A stretch of 48,120 bases of DNA from positions 1 through 48,120 of the forward strand of contig CAZVNS010000013.1 in the NCBI GenBank assembly GCA_964628905.1, written 5' to 3'. Position numbers and translations under genes: made by a program. Numbering within the stretch: position 1 is the stretch's first letter; every line of letters begins with the position of its first letter. This document shows, piece after piece, positions 1-6,712 of this stretch. Below the pieces are notes generated by a model, which was given only the letters and a program-made list of their open reading frames with translations, was not told the DNA's origin and made no database searches. The stretch comes from JAJPXC01 sp964628905. Its GTDB lineage: Bacteria > Bacteroidota > Bacteroidia > Bacteroidales > Muribaculaceae.

Positions 1-97
1 TGCAAGCCGCCGGCTTTGATATTACGTCTAACGGTGGGGTTTTATAGTTTAAAATGAAAAATGGCGTGACAATATATCATATAATAGATAAATTAGG

Positions 98-105
98 CAT
101 CTTTG
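98..105 (+). promoter_or_regulatory. Possible -7 box for the HipB-like gene
   Basis: CATCTTTG resembles the Bacteroidetes -7 box TAnnTTTG except for its first base. It lies 22 bases before the ATG at 128, in an AT-rich stretch. Weak by itself. Confidence 0.35.
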
Positions 106-127
106 CATCATCAAATGAATTGTTGAT

Positions 128-415
128 ATGACAAAAAGCACTATGGCTACCAAGTTGCCCCGGAAGCTTGAACAGAAAATGCAGATGATGGGAGACCAAA
201 TCAAGCTTGCTCGGCTAAGATGTAATCTTTCTATTGCTCAGGTGGCAGAACGTGCCACCTGCTCACCCTTGACAGTTGCAAGAATTGAAAAAGGTTCTCC
301 ATCTGTTTCAATCGGGATATATGCTCGTGTGCTTTACGCTCTGCAACTTGATGATGATTTGCTATTGATAGCAAAGGACGATAATCTTGGCAGAAATCTT
401 AGAGCCTGTCCATAA
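128..415 (+). CDS. HipB/Xre-family helix-turn-helix regulator, C-terminally truncated
   Basis: A 95-residue DNA-binding protein. Residues about 21-75 form a Xre/Cro helix-turn-helix: QIKLARLR, then AQVAERATCSPLTVARIEKG, then a hydrophobic helix ending LDDDLLLIAKDD. This is the HipB-like subfamily of Bacteroidetes, whose members usually continue after LGRxLQ with a basic tail and are followed by a HipA-type kinase gene. Here the reading stops at LGRNLRACP and no hipA follows; the next gene is a convergent protease. By analogy it would repress its own promoter or act as an antitoxin, but without a partner it is more likely an orphan regulator or remnant. The fold assignment is good; the function is inferred. 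Confidence 0.7.
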   Translation: MTKSTMATKLPRKLEQKMQMMGDQIKLARLRCNLSIAQVAERATCSPLTVARIEKGSPSVSIGIYARVLYALQLDDDLLLIAKDDNLGRNLRACP

Positions 416-452
416 TATATTTTAACGCTGAGGAAGCCAGCCGTTGTAAGTG

Positions 453-488
453 ATCGAGGCTGCTCCGCGGTGGCGGGGCAGCCTCGAT
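453..488 (-). terminator. Hairpin terminator of the M6 protease gene
   Basis: Arms TCGAGGCTGC (454-463) and GCAGCCTCGA (478-487) pair perfectly around a 14-base GC-rich loop, 21 bases beyond the protease stop codon. There is no long U tract. It may work in both directions, since the HipB-like gene converges on it. Confidence 0.6.
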
Positions 489-509
489 TGTTGTGTTGTG
501 TGGTGAAGC

Positions 510-3491
510 TTAGAGGATGATCTTGGTCACCTTTGAGCCTTGGCGCATGATGTAGAGCTGGCCTTTGGCGGGCTCGTTGACGCGGATGCCCTGCAGGTTG
601 AAGTATTCGGGTTCGGCGTCGAGGGCGTCGGCGTCGAGGGCTTCGATGCCGGTGTCGGTGGCGTCGTAGCGCAGCTCGATTGACTTCACGTAGAGGCGTT
701 TGTCGCTCGACAGCGCAAGGTTGGTGAGGATTGTGGCGGCGTTAGCACGGCCGTTGGAAGCGGGGGCCACGTTGAATGTGTAATCCTGAAGCGAGCTGCC
801 CAGGGCCATGGTGGTGCCGTTGACTGTCAGCGATGAGTTGTCGGTGCTGTAAGAGCGGGCGTTGACCACTACCGAGGTGTAGGGCTTCTGGTAGGTGGGG
901 GTGATGTCGAGGTTGAGCTCGCCGCCACCATTTGATGAGCCGAACTTGATGCCGACGGTGCCGTAGTACACGCGGGTGGGAGTGCCGTTGACTGTCACGA
1001 TGTCGCCTCCGCTGAGGCAGCGGGCGCCGAAGTTGCTGGCGGTGATGGTTGTGCCCTCGTTGCCGCCGTCGTCAAACACGATCATGTGGGAGTATGACTC
1101 GGTGGGGTCGTCGGGGTCAACCGGATCGGGGTCAACCGGGTTTGGATCTACAGGGTCGGGGTCAACGGTTGACTCGGCGTAGAATGTGATTGACTTCACG
1201 TAGACGCGCTTGGAGGCGGCTATTGTGAGGGTCTTGAGGTCAGAGCCGTCGAGCTCGAAGGTGTAGTCGTTGGTGCCTGAGGTGACTGACTGGGCATCCG
1301 AGCCGTTGACGCTGAGCGTGGTCGCGTCGGAGCCGTATGACTTGGCGTTGATCACTACCTTGGTCACGGGGAGCTGGTAGTCAGCGGTGAGGTCGAGTGC
1401 CAGCGTACCGTTGTTTTTGCTCGATGAGAACTTCAGGCCGTAGGTGCCGGGGTAGACGTACTTGGTGCTTGAAGTGTTGGAGGTGGCGATTTCGGCACCT
1501 TCCTCAACTTCAGATGCATAGAGCTTTGTTGATGAGTTGAGGGCGGTATTGGAGTCGGCGGTGTTGTTGCGGTATACGATCTTGAAGGTCGAGACCGTGG
1601 GGGCCTCCTCGCCGATGTAGATCTTGATGTTGGTGACTTCGCTCTCGAGGTCGCCGCGCTGAGTCCAGTACTCCAGTTCGCAGCTCTTGGCTATGGTGAT
1701 GGGCTCGGTATAGGTGCCTTCGACCAGGTCGGAGCCGTCGTTGTACGTATACACATACTTGATTTCGTCGCCATCCTTGGCTGAAGCGGGGAGGGTGAGG
1801 GTGATGGTAACGGGATCGTCGCTCTCAACCACTGCTGCGGTGTAGTTGCAGAGGGGCTTGTCGATCTGCTCGCCGCCACACACGTCGAAGGTGATCAGGC
1901 CGGCTGCTGTCTCCTCGATGTCGGTCAGGGGCACGTCGATGGCCTTGCTTGCCCATGATGTGAGGGCCGGTGTGGTGGTGGAGGTGAACGATGTATTTTT
2001 GGCGGTGCCGGGGAAGGGGTACTGGCCCATGGTGTTGTAGTCCTCGTTGTTGGCCGAGCCTCCGGCCTCAACGATGTCGACATACTGGTGGGCGGTGTTG
2101 TTGGGGCAGTTCTGCTCCCAGATTGAGCTGTCGTAGTCGATGTGCCAGATGAGCATGCCGTGGCCGGGGAGGTATGCGTCCCAGTCAGATGCCTGGCGAT
2201 TTTCGAGCAGGAAGAACTCGTTGGTGTTCTCGGTTGCGATCACGTAGCCCTTGTTGGATGTGAGCATGTGCTCAAGGCTCACCTTGCGTGCTTCGCCGGG
2301 CTTGAGCTCCTCGATGTCGGCCCAGCCCATGGCGTTGCGCTCATATATAGAGTATGTGGGAGGGGTGCGGGAGTCGTTGGTGTACGAGCCGTAGTCCATC
2401 AGCGAGTACTCGCCGGGGGTGAGTGTCTGATATGAGTTGTAGTCGGTGGTGTAGAGGTCGGGAAGGCCCATCACGTGAGAGAACTCGTGGCAGAATGTGC
2501 CGATGCCGTCAACGAGGTTGCTGGTGAGATACTCTGCCGAGCAGGCGTATGAGGCCACGTATTTGCCGTCGACATTGAGCGTCAGGCCGGCTCCGCGGAT
2601 GTCCCACGAGTGGGGCCAGATGGAGTTGCTTGAGCCGCCCGAGGCCTCGCCCTGGCCGGCGTAGATGCAGTAGACGTTATCGATATAGCCGTCGCCGTCG
2701 GTGTCATACACCGAGAAGTCGGTGGTGGCGTCGAGCAGCTGTATGGCGTCGCGGATCATGTGGGCGGGGCGCACATCGTTGCCGGAGGAGTCGTTGGCTC
2801 CGTAGTACGACATATTGTTGCTCAGGGTCACAGGGCCGAGCACGTCGAAGTCGGGGGTGAACTTGCCGTTGGAGGCCGCCGTGAAGTAGTCAAGGGCTGA
2901 GCCGTTGGCGCCGCTCTGCGAGAACCCCTTCTGGGTGACCATGTTGGTGAAGTAATCCTTGGCGTTGGTGTAGGTGAATTTTGTGTCCTTGTACTGCACC
3001 AGGATGATCAGCGCCTTTGGGGAGCCGGTCACGGGATAGGTGTTGTCGGGGAACAGTCCGATGCCGCCGGGCCAGGTTGATGATGAGGCATTGGCAGCGG
3101 GCGAGCGGAACTGCGGCTTCATGGCTGCCTGACGCTCCGAACGGCGGGCGTTGGCCACTTTGGCGCCTTCGTTCACCATGGTGCTGAAGTCAACGCCGGC
3201 GAGGAATTGTGCCTGCTCCGATGTGCGCTGGGCCTTGTCGGTGGCTTGATGTTGTGATGCCACGGGGCGTCCCGAGGCGTCGGGTTGGGCTAAATAGTAG
3301 CCGTCGCCATCGGCCACCACCATCTGACCGTCGTCGGTGAGGTAGTAGTGGAAGAATTCGTCACCACGTTGGCTCAGGGTCACTTGTGAACCGTCTGGCT
3401 GGGTGAATGTCTGTGGGGTGCGGTAGGCCTGTACCGCTCCGCATAATGTGGGAATGGTGAGCAGCGCTGCTGCAAATAGACGTTTTAACAT
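510..3491 (-). CDS. Secreted M6-family metalloprotease with duplicated C-terminal modules
   Basis: A 993-residue exported zinc protease of the M6 (immune inhibitor A-like) family. Residues 1-22 are a signal peptide (MLKRLFAAALLTIPTLCGAV). HEFSHVMGLPD at 335-345 supplies the HExxH zinc site plus the downstream HxxGxxD-type ligand. A DTDGDGYIDN stretch before it resembles the Ca-binding loop of the family. After the catalytic region come two related beta-rich modules of roughly 110 residues, each ending in K(R)xYVKSI, joined by a Pro-Asp linker (PDPVDPNPVDPDPVDP). The last residues (EYFNLQGIRVNEPAKGQ, then a basic-hydrophobic end) match the C-terminus of the amidase at 9147-13046, implying a shared surface-sorting or processing tail. 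Likely degrades host or dietary protein outside the cell. The family call is firm; the substrate is unknown. Confidence 0.88.
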   Translation of the reverse strand: MLKRLFAAALLTIPTLCGAVQAYRTPQTFTQPDGSQVTLSQRGDEFFHYYLTDDGQMVVADGDGYYLAQPDASGRPVASQHQATDKAQRTSEQAQFLAGVDFSTMVNEGAKVANARRSERQAAMKPQFRSPAANASSSTWPGGIGLFPDNTYPVTGSPKALIILVQYKDTKFTYTNAKDYFTNMVTQKGFSQSGANGSALDYFTAASNGKFTPDFDVLGPVTLSNNMSYYGANDSSGNDVRPAHMIRDAIQLLDATTDFSVYDTDGDGYIDNVYCIYAGQGEASGGSSNSIWPHSWDIRGAGLTLNVDGKYVASYACSAEYLTSNLVDGIGTFCHEFSHVMGLPDLYTTDYNSYQTLTPGEYSLMDYGSYTNDSRTPPTYSIYERNAMGWADIEELKPGEARKVSLEHMLTSNKGYVIATENTNEFFLLENRQASDWDAYLPGHGMLIWHIDYDSSIWEQNCPNNTAHQYVDIVEAGGSANNEDYNTMGQYPFPGTAKNTSFTSTTTPALTSWASKAIDVPLTDIEETAAGLITFDVCGGEQIDKPLCNYTAAVVESDDPVTITLTLPASAKDGDEIKYVYTYNDGSDLVEGTYTEPITIAKSCELEYWTQRGDLESEVTNIKIYIGEEAPTVSTFKIVYRNNTADSNTALNSSTKLYASEVEEGAEIATSNTSSTKYVYPGTYGLKFSSSKNNGTLALDLTADYQLPVTKVVINAKSYGSDATTLSVNGSDAQSVTSGTNDYTFELDGSDLKTLTIAASKRVYVKSITFYAESTVDPDPVDPNPVDPDPVDPDDPTESYSHMIVFDDGGNEGTTITASNFGARCLSGGDIVTVNGTPTRVYYGTVGIKFGSSNGGGELNLDITPTYQKPYTSVVVNARSYSTDNSSLTVNGTTMALGSSLQDYTFNVAPASNGRANAATILTNLALSSDKRLYVKSIELRYDATDTGIEALDADALDAEPEYFNLQGIRVNEPAKGQLYIMRQGSKVTKIIL

Positions 3492-3528
3492 TTGTATGGC
3501 TAATGTATGATATAGATGTTATAGTTCG

Positions 3529-3536
3529 CAAAAATA
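3529..3536 (-). promoter_or_regulatory. -7 box (TATTTTTG) of the M6 protease gene
   Basis: Read on the minus strand TATTTTTG fits TAnnTTTG exactly and gives a leader of about 30 bases before the ATG at 3491. The 8-bp repeat array at 3544-3623 lies directly upstream, where the -33 element would be. Confidence 0.5.
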
Positions 3537-3543
3537 CAAAAAA

Positions 3544-3646
3544 GTTTTTAAGTTCTTAAGTTTTTAGGTTTTTAAGTTCTTAAGTTTTTAGTTTTTTAGG
3601 TTTTTAAGTTTTTAAGTTGTAGGGGGCGCACCCTGGCGCGTCCGCG
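3544..3646 (-). repeat. 8-bp A-tract repeat array with GC-rich module, copy 1
   Basis: Nine to ten units of GTTTTTAA or close variants run head to tail from 3544 to 3623 with exact 8-bp spacing. They are followed by the 20-mer CGCACCCTGGCGCGTCCGCG at 3627-3646. The same 20-mer with one change, next to the same 8-bp unit, occurs in opposite orientation at 19313-19390. Relative to the downstream gene (the protease) the order is GC module, TTAAAAAC units, start codon, as at the second copy. Confidence 0.75.
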
Positions 3647-3654
3647 GAAACGAG

Positions 3655-5892
3655 TTAACGGGTTAGGCGGATCACGAAGGCGATTTCGCCGGAGGTGAAG
3701 TCGGGAGGGAGGGTTTCCTTGACTTCGGCGATGGAGTAGGATGAGTCGAACTTGTCGATGGCTTCGCGGATTATCTGCCGGTGGCGGGGTGCCACTACGT
3801 CATCGGGGTTTACCTTGCCCTGCTCGACGAGCGTAGTGAGGTGCTTGTAGATGGTGTCGGGTGTGAGTCCGCGCCTATTGGCTATCATCTGAGGTGTCAG
3901 CCCCTGTCGCAGCAGTTGGTGGGTGGTCAATACGGTTTCCCCCTTGACGCGGGGTGCCTTCTTCTCCTTGGGCTGCTTTGAGGCGCGGCTTTGTCGGCGT
4001 CCGGAAGGGGCTGAGGGGGTGTCGAGCTCGGCTTTGGCCTTGGTGCTGAGGTATAGGGTGGGGGAGAAGGCCTCCTCGGTGAGGGTCGACATCAGCGCGG
4101 TCTTCAGCCGTAGGGTGTTGCGCAGGGTCGACAGGGCGTTGTTGTAGGTCTCGGCGGTCGACTTGTTGTCGATGTTGATGCTCACCAGGCCTAATATGGG
4201 GGCGAATATGGCCTGTAGCTGCGCCAGGAAGTAGGTCGCTGACTCGCGGATGCGTAGCTCGAGCTGTGTGCCTGCGATACGTCCGTCGGATGCGTAGGCC
4301 AGGGTGGTGTATTGGTCGCGGAAGCGTGCGGCCACCTCCATCAGTTGTGTCACAGCGGGTTGCGCTTCCTTGAGTGCCTTCAGCAGCGACGGTTGCTGTC
4401 GGCTCAGGTGCTCGTCGACCACGCGGGTGAGCCATTGCAGGTCCATCGACAGGGTGGTCATCGAGTATAGCTCGTCGAGGAGCTGCACCACATAATCGGT
4501 TTTGAGCCGTGGGAGCTGTTCGCGGCATTGTTGGGCGCGGCTTGTCTGCATGTCGATGTAGGAGTTGACGTTGGAGTCGGTGATCACCGAGCGGATGCTC
4601 AGGGGTGAGGCGAGCACCAGCCCCTGGAGCGAGCGGCAACGGCTCAGGGCCACGTAGGCTTGGCCGTGGGTGAATGAGGCGTTGATGTCGAGCACGGCTT
4701 GGTCGAATGTCAGGCCCTGGCTCTTGTGCACGGTGATGGCCCATGCCAGCCGCAGTGGTATCTGCGAGAATGTGCCCGCCACCTCCTCTTTGATTTCTTT
4801 GGTTTCGGGGTCGATGGCGTACTTGTTGTTTTCCCACGATACGGCGTCGACGTCGATGGGCCCGGTGTCGCCGGGGCAGGTCACCTGAAGCACTTTGCCG
4901 TCGCAGCAGGTCACGGTGCCGATTTTGCCGTTATGGTACGCACCGCCGGGGTCGTTTTTGACAAACATCACTTGTGCGCCCTCCTTGAGCGTCAGGCTAT
5001 GGTCGGTGGGATAGCTGTATTCGGGGAAATCGCCTGTCACGCGGGCCTCGAAGGTGTGGCTGGCGGTGGGGAGTGCCAACAGCTGCTCGTTGTTGTATGT
5101 GTCGGCGGTATTGTTGTGGGTGGTCAGGCGTATCCACCCCGGCTCGTTGGGGCGGAAGCCGGGCAGGTAGCGCTGGTCGAGCTTACGGACGTCGGCGGGA
5201 GTGAGTCGGTTGTTGCGCACGGCGGCGAGCAGGTCGATGAATTCGCGGTCTTGCTGACGGTAGATGTGGGTGAGCTCGACGGTGACGTAGGGGGTAGACT
5301 GCAGGGCGTGGCTCGTGAAGAAGTAGGGGGAGTCGTATTGCTCCTTGAGTAGCTGCCACTCGTCGGCCTTGGCCACGGGCGACAGCTGCATCAGGTCGCC
5401 TATGAGCAACAGCTGCACCCCGCCAAAGGGGCGCGAGCGGTCGCGGTATTTGCGCAGGGTGTAGTCGATCTGGTCGAGCATGTCGGCGCGCACCATCGAC
5501 ACCTCGTCAATCACCACCAGGTCGAGCGAGCGTATCAGGTCCTTTTTCTGCTGGGGCATGCGGTAGTGCGACTGCCCCTCGCGCTCGGGGGCCGCAGGGT
5601 TGAACGGCCCGAACGGTAGTTGGAAGAACGAGTGTATGGTCTGCCCTCCGGCGTTGATGGCGGCCACGCCCGTCGGGGCGAGCACCACCATGCGCTTGGG
5701 CGACAGCTGGCGCAGCTTGCGCAGGAATGTGGTCTTGCCCGTACCCGCTTTGCCGGTGAGGAACACCGACACCCCGGTGTGGGCCACATATTGCCACGCC
5801 AGGTTCATCTCGGCGTTATGTTGTTGATATCCGGCCGCATCCTCAGCTGCGATACCGTTTGTGAAATCTATATCTGAGTCAGTGGTATACAT
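3655..5892 (-). CDS. PIF1/RecD-like ATP-dependent DNA helicase with C-terminal HTH
   Basis: A 745-residue superfamily 1B helicase that would unwind DNA 5' to 3' using ATP. Walker A GKAGTGKTT is at 47-54. It is followed by motif Ia (VVLAPTGVAAINAGGQTIHSFF), Walker B DEVSMVRADMLDQID, motif III (LLLIGDLMQLSPV) and the late motif TVHKSQGLTFDQAVLD with VALSRCRSL. Residues about 650-745 carry a helix-turn-helix of the type found at RecQ C-termini (TTHQLLRQGLTPQMIANRRG). The start is the ATG just after the stop of the small ORF at 5896-6138. Such helicases are common single genes in Bacteroidetes; a role in replication-fork or G-quadruplex maintenance is inferred from the family. Confidence 0.88.
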   Translation of the reverse strand: MYTTDSDIDFTNGIAAEDAAGYQQHNAEMNLAWQYVAHTGVSVFLTGKAGTGKTTFLRKLRQLSPKRMVVLAPTGVAAINAGGQTIHSFFQLPFGPFNPAAPEREGQSHYRMPQQKKDLIRSLDLVVIDEVSMVRADMLDQIDYTLRKYRDRSRPFGGVQLLLIGDLMQLSPVAKADEWQLLKEQYDSPYFFTSHALQSTPYVTVELTHIYRQQDREFIDLLAAVRNNRLTPADVRKLDQRYLPGFRPNEPGWIRLTTHNNTADTYNNEQLLALPTASHTFEARVTGDFPEYSYPTDHSLTLKEGAQVMFVKNDPGGAYHNGKIGTVTCCDGKVLQVTCPGDTGPIDVDAVSWENNKYAIDPETKEIKEEVAGTFSQIPLRLAWAITVHKSQGLTFDQAVLDINASFTHGQAYVALSRCRSLQGLVLASPLSIRSVITDSNVNSYIDMQTSRAQQCREQLPRLKTDYVVQLLDELYSMTTLSMDLQWLTRVVDEHLSRQQPSLLKALKEAQPAVTQLMEVAARFRDQYTTLAYASDGRIAGTQLELRIRESATYFLAQLQAIFAPILGLVSINIDNKSTAETYNNALSTLRNTLRLKTALMSTLTEEAFSPTLYLSTKAKAELDTPSAPSGRRQSRASKQPKEKKAPRVKGETVLTTHQLLRQGLTPQMIANRRGLTPDTIYKHLTTLVEQGKVNPDDVVAPRHRQIIREAIDKFDSSYSIAEVKETLPPDFTSGEIAFVIRLTR

Positions 5893-5895
5893 GGT

Positions 5896-6138
5896 TTACA
5901 ACACTGTGAAAAATATGATGAGTATGGGTCCGTCGACGGTGCAGAGTATGTTGGAAGAGTAGGTATACTTGCCTGAGTATAAGTGCTTACCGTCGTAAGT
6001 GGCGATGATTTTCGATGAGTAGGAATAATGTGAAGCGGCGCATTGTCGTGCTGGTGATTGGGTGATGCGCAAATGTACGCAAAATATCGTTACCGACAGA
6101 ACCATAGCCCCAAATTTGACGTTCAAAGTGTAAACCAT
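5896..6138 (-). CDS. Small ORF with tandem YSG/DG repeat, start uncertain (possible remnant)
   Basis: This reading frame ends three bases before the helicase start. Its last 45 residues show a repeated pattern: YSSKIIATYDGKHLYSGKYT, then YSSNILCTVDGPIL and a hydrophobic tail. It recalls small Bacteroidales proteins built of YSG...YSS.I..T.DG repeats that end in DGPIP plus a hydrophobic stretch (from memory; not searched). The first 35 residues lack the pattern, and the probable -7 box lies inside the frame at 6070-6077, so translation may begin later (a TTG at about residue 22) or the 5' end may be decayed. Function unknown; overlap with the helicase leader suggests co-transcription. Confidence 0.35.
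   Translation of the reverse strand: MVYTLNVKFGAMVLSVTIFCVHLRITQSPARQCAASHYSYSSKIIATYDGKHLYSGKYTYSSNILCTVDGPILIIFFTVL
6070..6077 (-). promoter_or_regulatory. -7 box (TACATTTG) upstream of the helicase
   Basis: On the minus strand TACATTTG matches TAnnTTTG. Transcription from it would give a leader of about 170 bases before the helicase ATG, covering the YSG/DG-repeat ORF. No clear -33 element seen. Confidence 0.45.
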
Positions 6139-6193
6139 TTTCCTGCATTTTTTGAAGAAATCGCATAAAGAGGATGGTTTATTAAAAAATTAT

Positions 6194-6201
6194 TATCTTT
6201 G
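6194..6201 (+). promoter_or_regulatory. -7 box (TATCTTTG) of the aromatic attenuator leader
   Basis: Perfect TAnnTTTG match. Predicted RNA start is near 6208, 35 bases before the leader-peptide ATG at 6243. The -33 region is only T-rich. Confidence 0.6.
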
Positions 6202-6242
6202 TACGCAGAAAAGTGAGGGAAAACCCTCCACGACGAGAAAAA

Positions 6243-6332
6243 ATGACACGATTTTACGCATGTCAGTATTTTTTAATGCTTCCACTTTACCAAAGTGGCA
6301 GCGGAATGTTGATTGCGTCAACTCATCAGTGA
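6243..6332 (+). CDS. Aromatic-rich leader peptide of the Phe/Tyr attenuator
   Basis: A 29-codon ORF that begins MTRFYACQYFLMLPLYQSG. Five of its first 16 residues are Phe or Tyr (F4, Y5, Y9, F10, Y16). It sits between the promoter box at 6194 and the terminator hairpin at 6354-6383, upstream of Phe/Tyr pathway genes. A ribosome paused at the TAT-TTT pair (6267-6272) would cover the first arm of the hairpin at 6282-6298, the geometry of classical ribosome-mediated attenuation. A competing frame with ATG at 6260 reads MSVFFNAS and is less aromatic. Too short for family evidence; the call rests on composition, position and RNA structure. Confidence 0.6.
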   Translation: MTRFYACQYFLMLPLYQSGSGMLIASTHQ

Positions 6333-6390
6333 AACTCAATTACATTAATATATAATCCCGCTGCCCGATAGGCCAACGGGATTTTTTATT
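6282..6390 (+). promoter_or_regulatory. Transcription attenuator with mutually exclusive hairpins
   Basis: Four RNA segments are visible. Segment 1 CCACTTT (6282-6288) pairs with AAAGTGG (6292-6298). Segment 2 GGCAGCGG (6297-6304) pairs perfectly with segment 3 CCGCTGCC (6358-6365). Segment 3 lies inside the left arm of the terminator AATCCCG...CGGGATT (6354-6360 with 6377-6383), which is followed by a run of six T. So 1:2 plus 3:4 terminates, and 2:3 antiterminates. This is the trp/phe-type layout, here under control of a Phe/Tyr-rich leader peptide. Confidence 0.65.
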
Positions 6391-6401
6391 ACATCATATT
6401 T

Positions 6402-6712
6402 ATGCAACCGCGCCGAGTCACAATGCAAGGAGTAGCCGGATGCTACCACGACGCCGCAGCCCGCGGCTTCTTCGACGGCAGCAGGTGGAGACCGTTGAGC
6501 GCGAAACCTTCCCCTCGATGTTCGCCACCCTCGACACCGACGCCTCGCTTTTGGGCATCATGGCCATCGAGAACGCCATCGCCGGCTCTATCCCGGCCAA
6601 CCACGAGCTGCTCCGCCTTGGCCACCACCGGATTATCGGTGAATATAAGATGCGCATATCGCACGTGCTCGCAGCCCTCCCACGCAAATTCGACCCCTCA
6701 AAAAAGATATGA
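6402..6712 (+). pseudogene. pheA: Prephenate dehydratase remnant (frameshifted and truncated)
   Basis: PheA converts prephenate to phenylpyruvate in Phe synthesis. The frame from 6402 reads VTMQGVAGCYHDAAARGFFDG, typical of the PheA N-terminus. Near 6480-6486 one base is missing (or two are extra), and the sequence resumes in the next frame with VETVERETFPSMFATLDTDA, then LLGIMAIENAIAGS and IIGEYKMRISHVLAALP. It then ends abruptly in RKFDPSKKI and a stop overlapping the next start (ATGA). A normal PheA is about 280 residues, so nearly two thirds, including most of the catalytic and all of the ACT regulatory domain, is gone. The RKFDPSKKI tail may be the end of a gene that once stood in between. 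The enzyme cannot function from this locus. Confidence 0.85.

Noticed and set aside
400..415. GAGCCTGTCC at the end of the HipB-like gene as an insertion-sequence end
   Set aside because: No matching inverted repeat or transposase nearby; ten bases is too little evidence.
1105..1175. Tandem GGGTCAACC-like repeats considered as a CRISPR or intergenic array
   Set aside because: They encode the Pro-Asp linker of the protease in frame; no spacer structure.
3875..4837. 320-residue frame on the same strand inside the helicase gene
   Set aside because: Pro/Arg/His-rich out-of-frame shadow; no recognisable domain and no start signal.
4699..5352. 217-residue open frame antisense to the helicase
   Set aside because: Same composition bias; overlaps conserved helicase motifs on the opposite strand.
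6152..6355. 67-residue frame starting before the attenuator
   Set aside because: Begins upstream of the promoter box at 6194, so it would not be on the transcript in full; the leader peptide in another frame fits the structure better.
6480..6486. pheA frameshift as programmed frameshifting
   Set aside because: No slippery heptamer or stimulator is evident, and the gene is truncated anyway, so decay is simpler.
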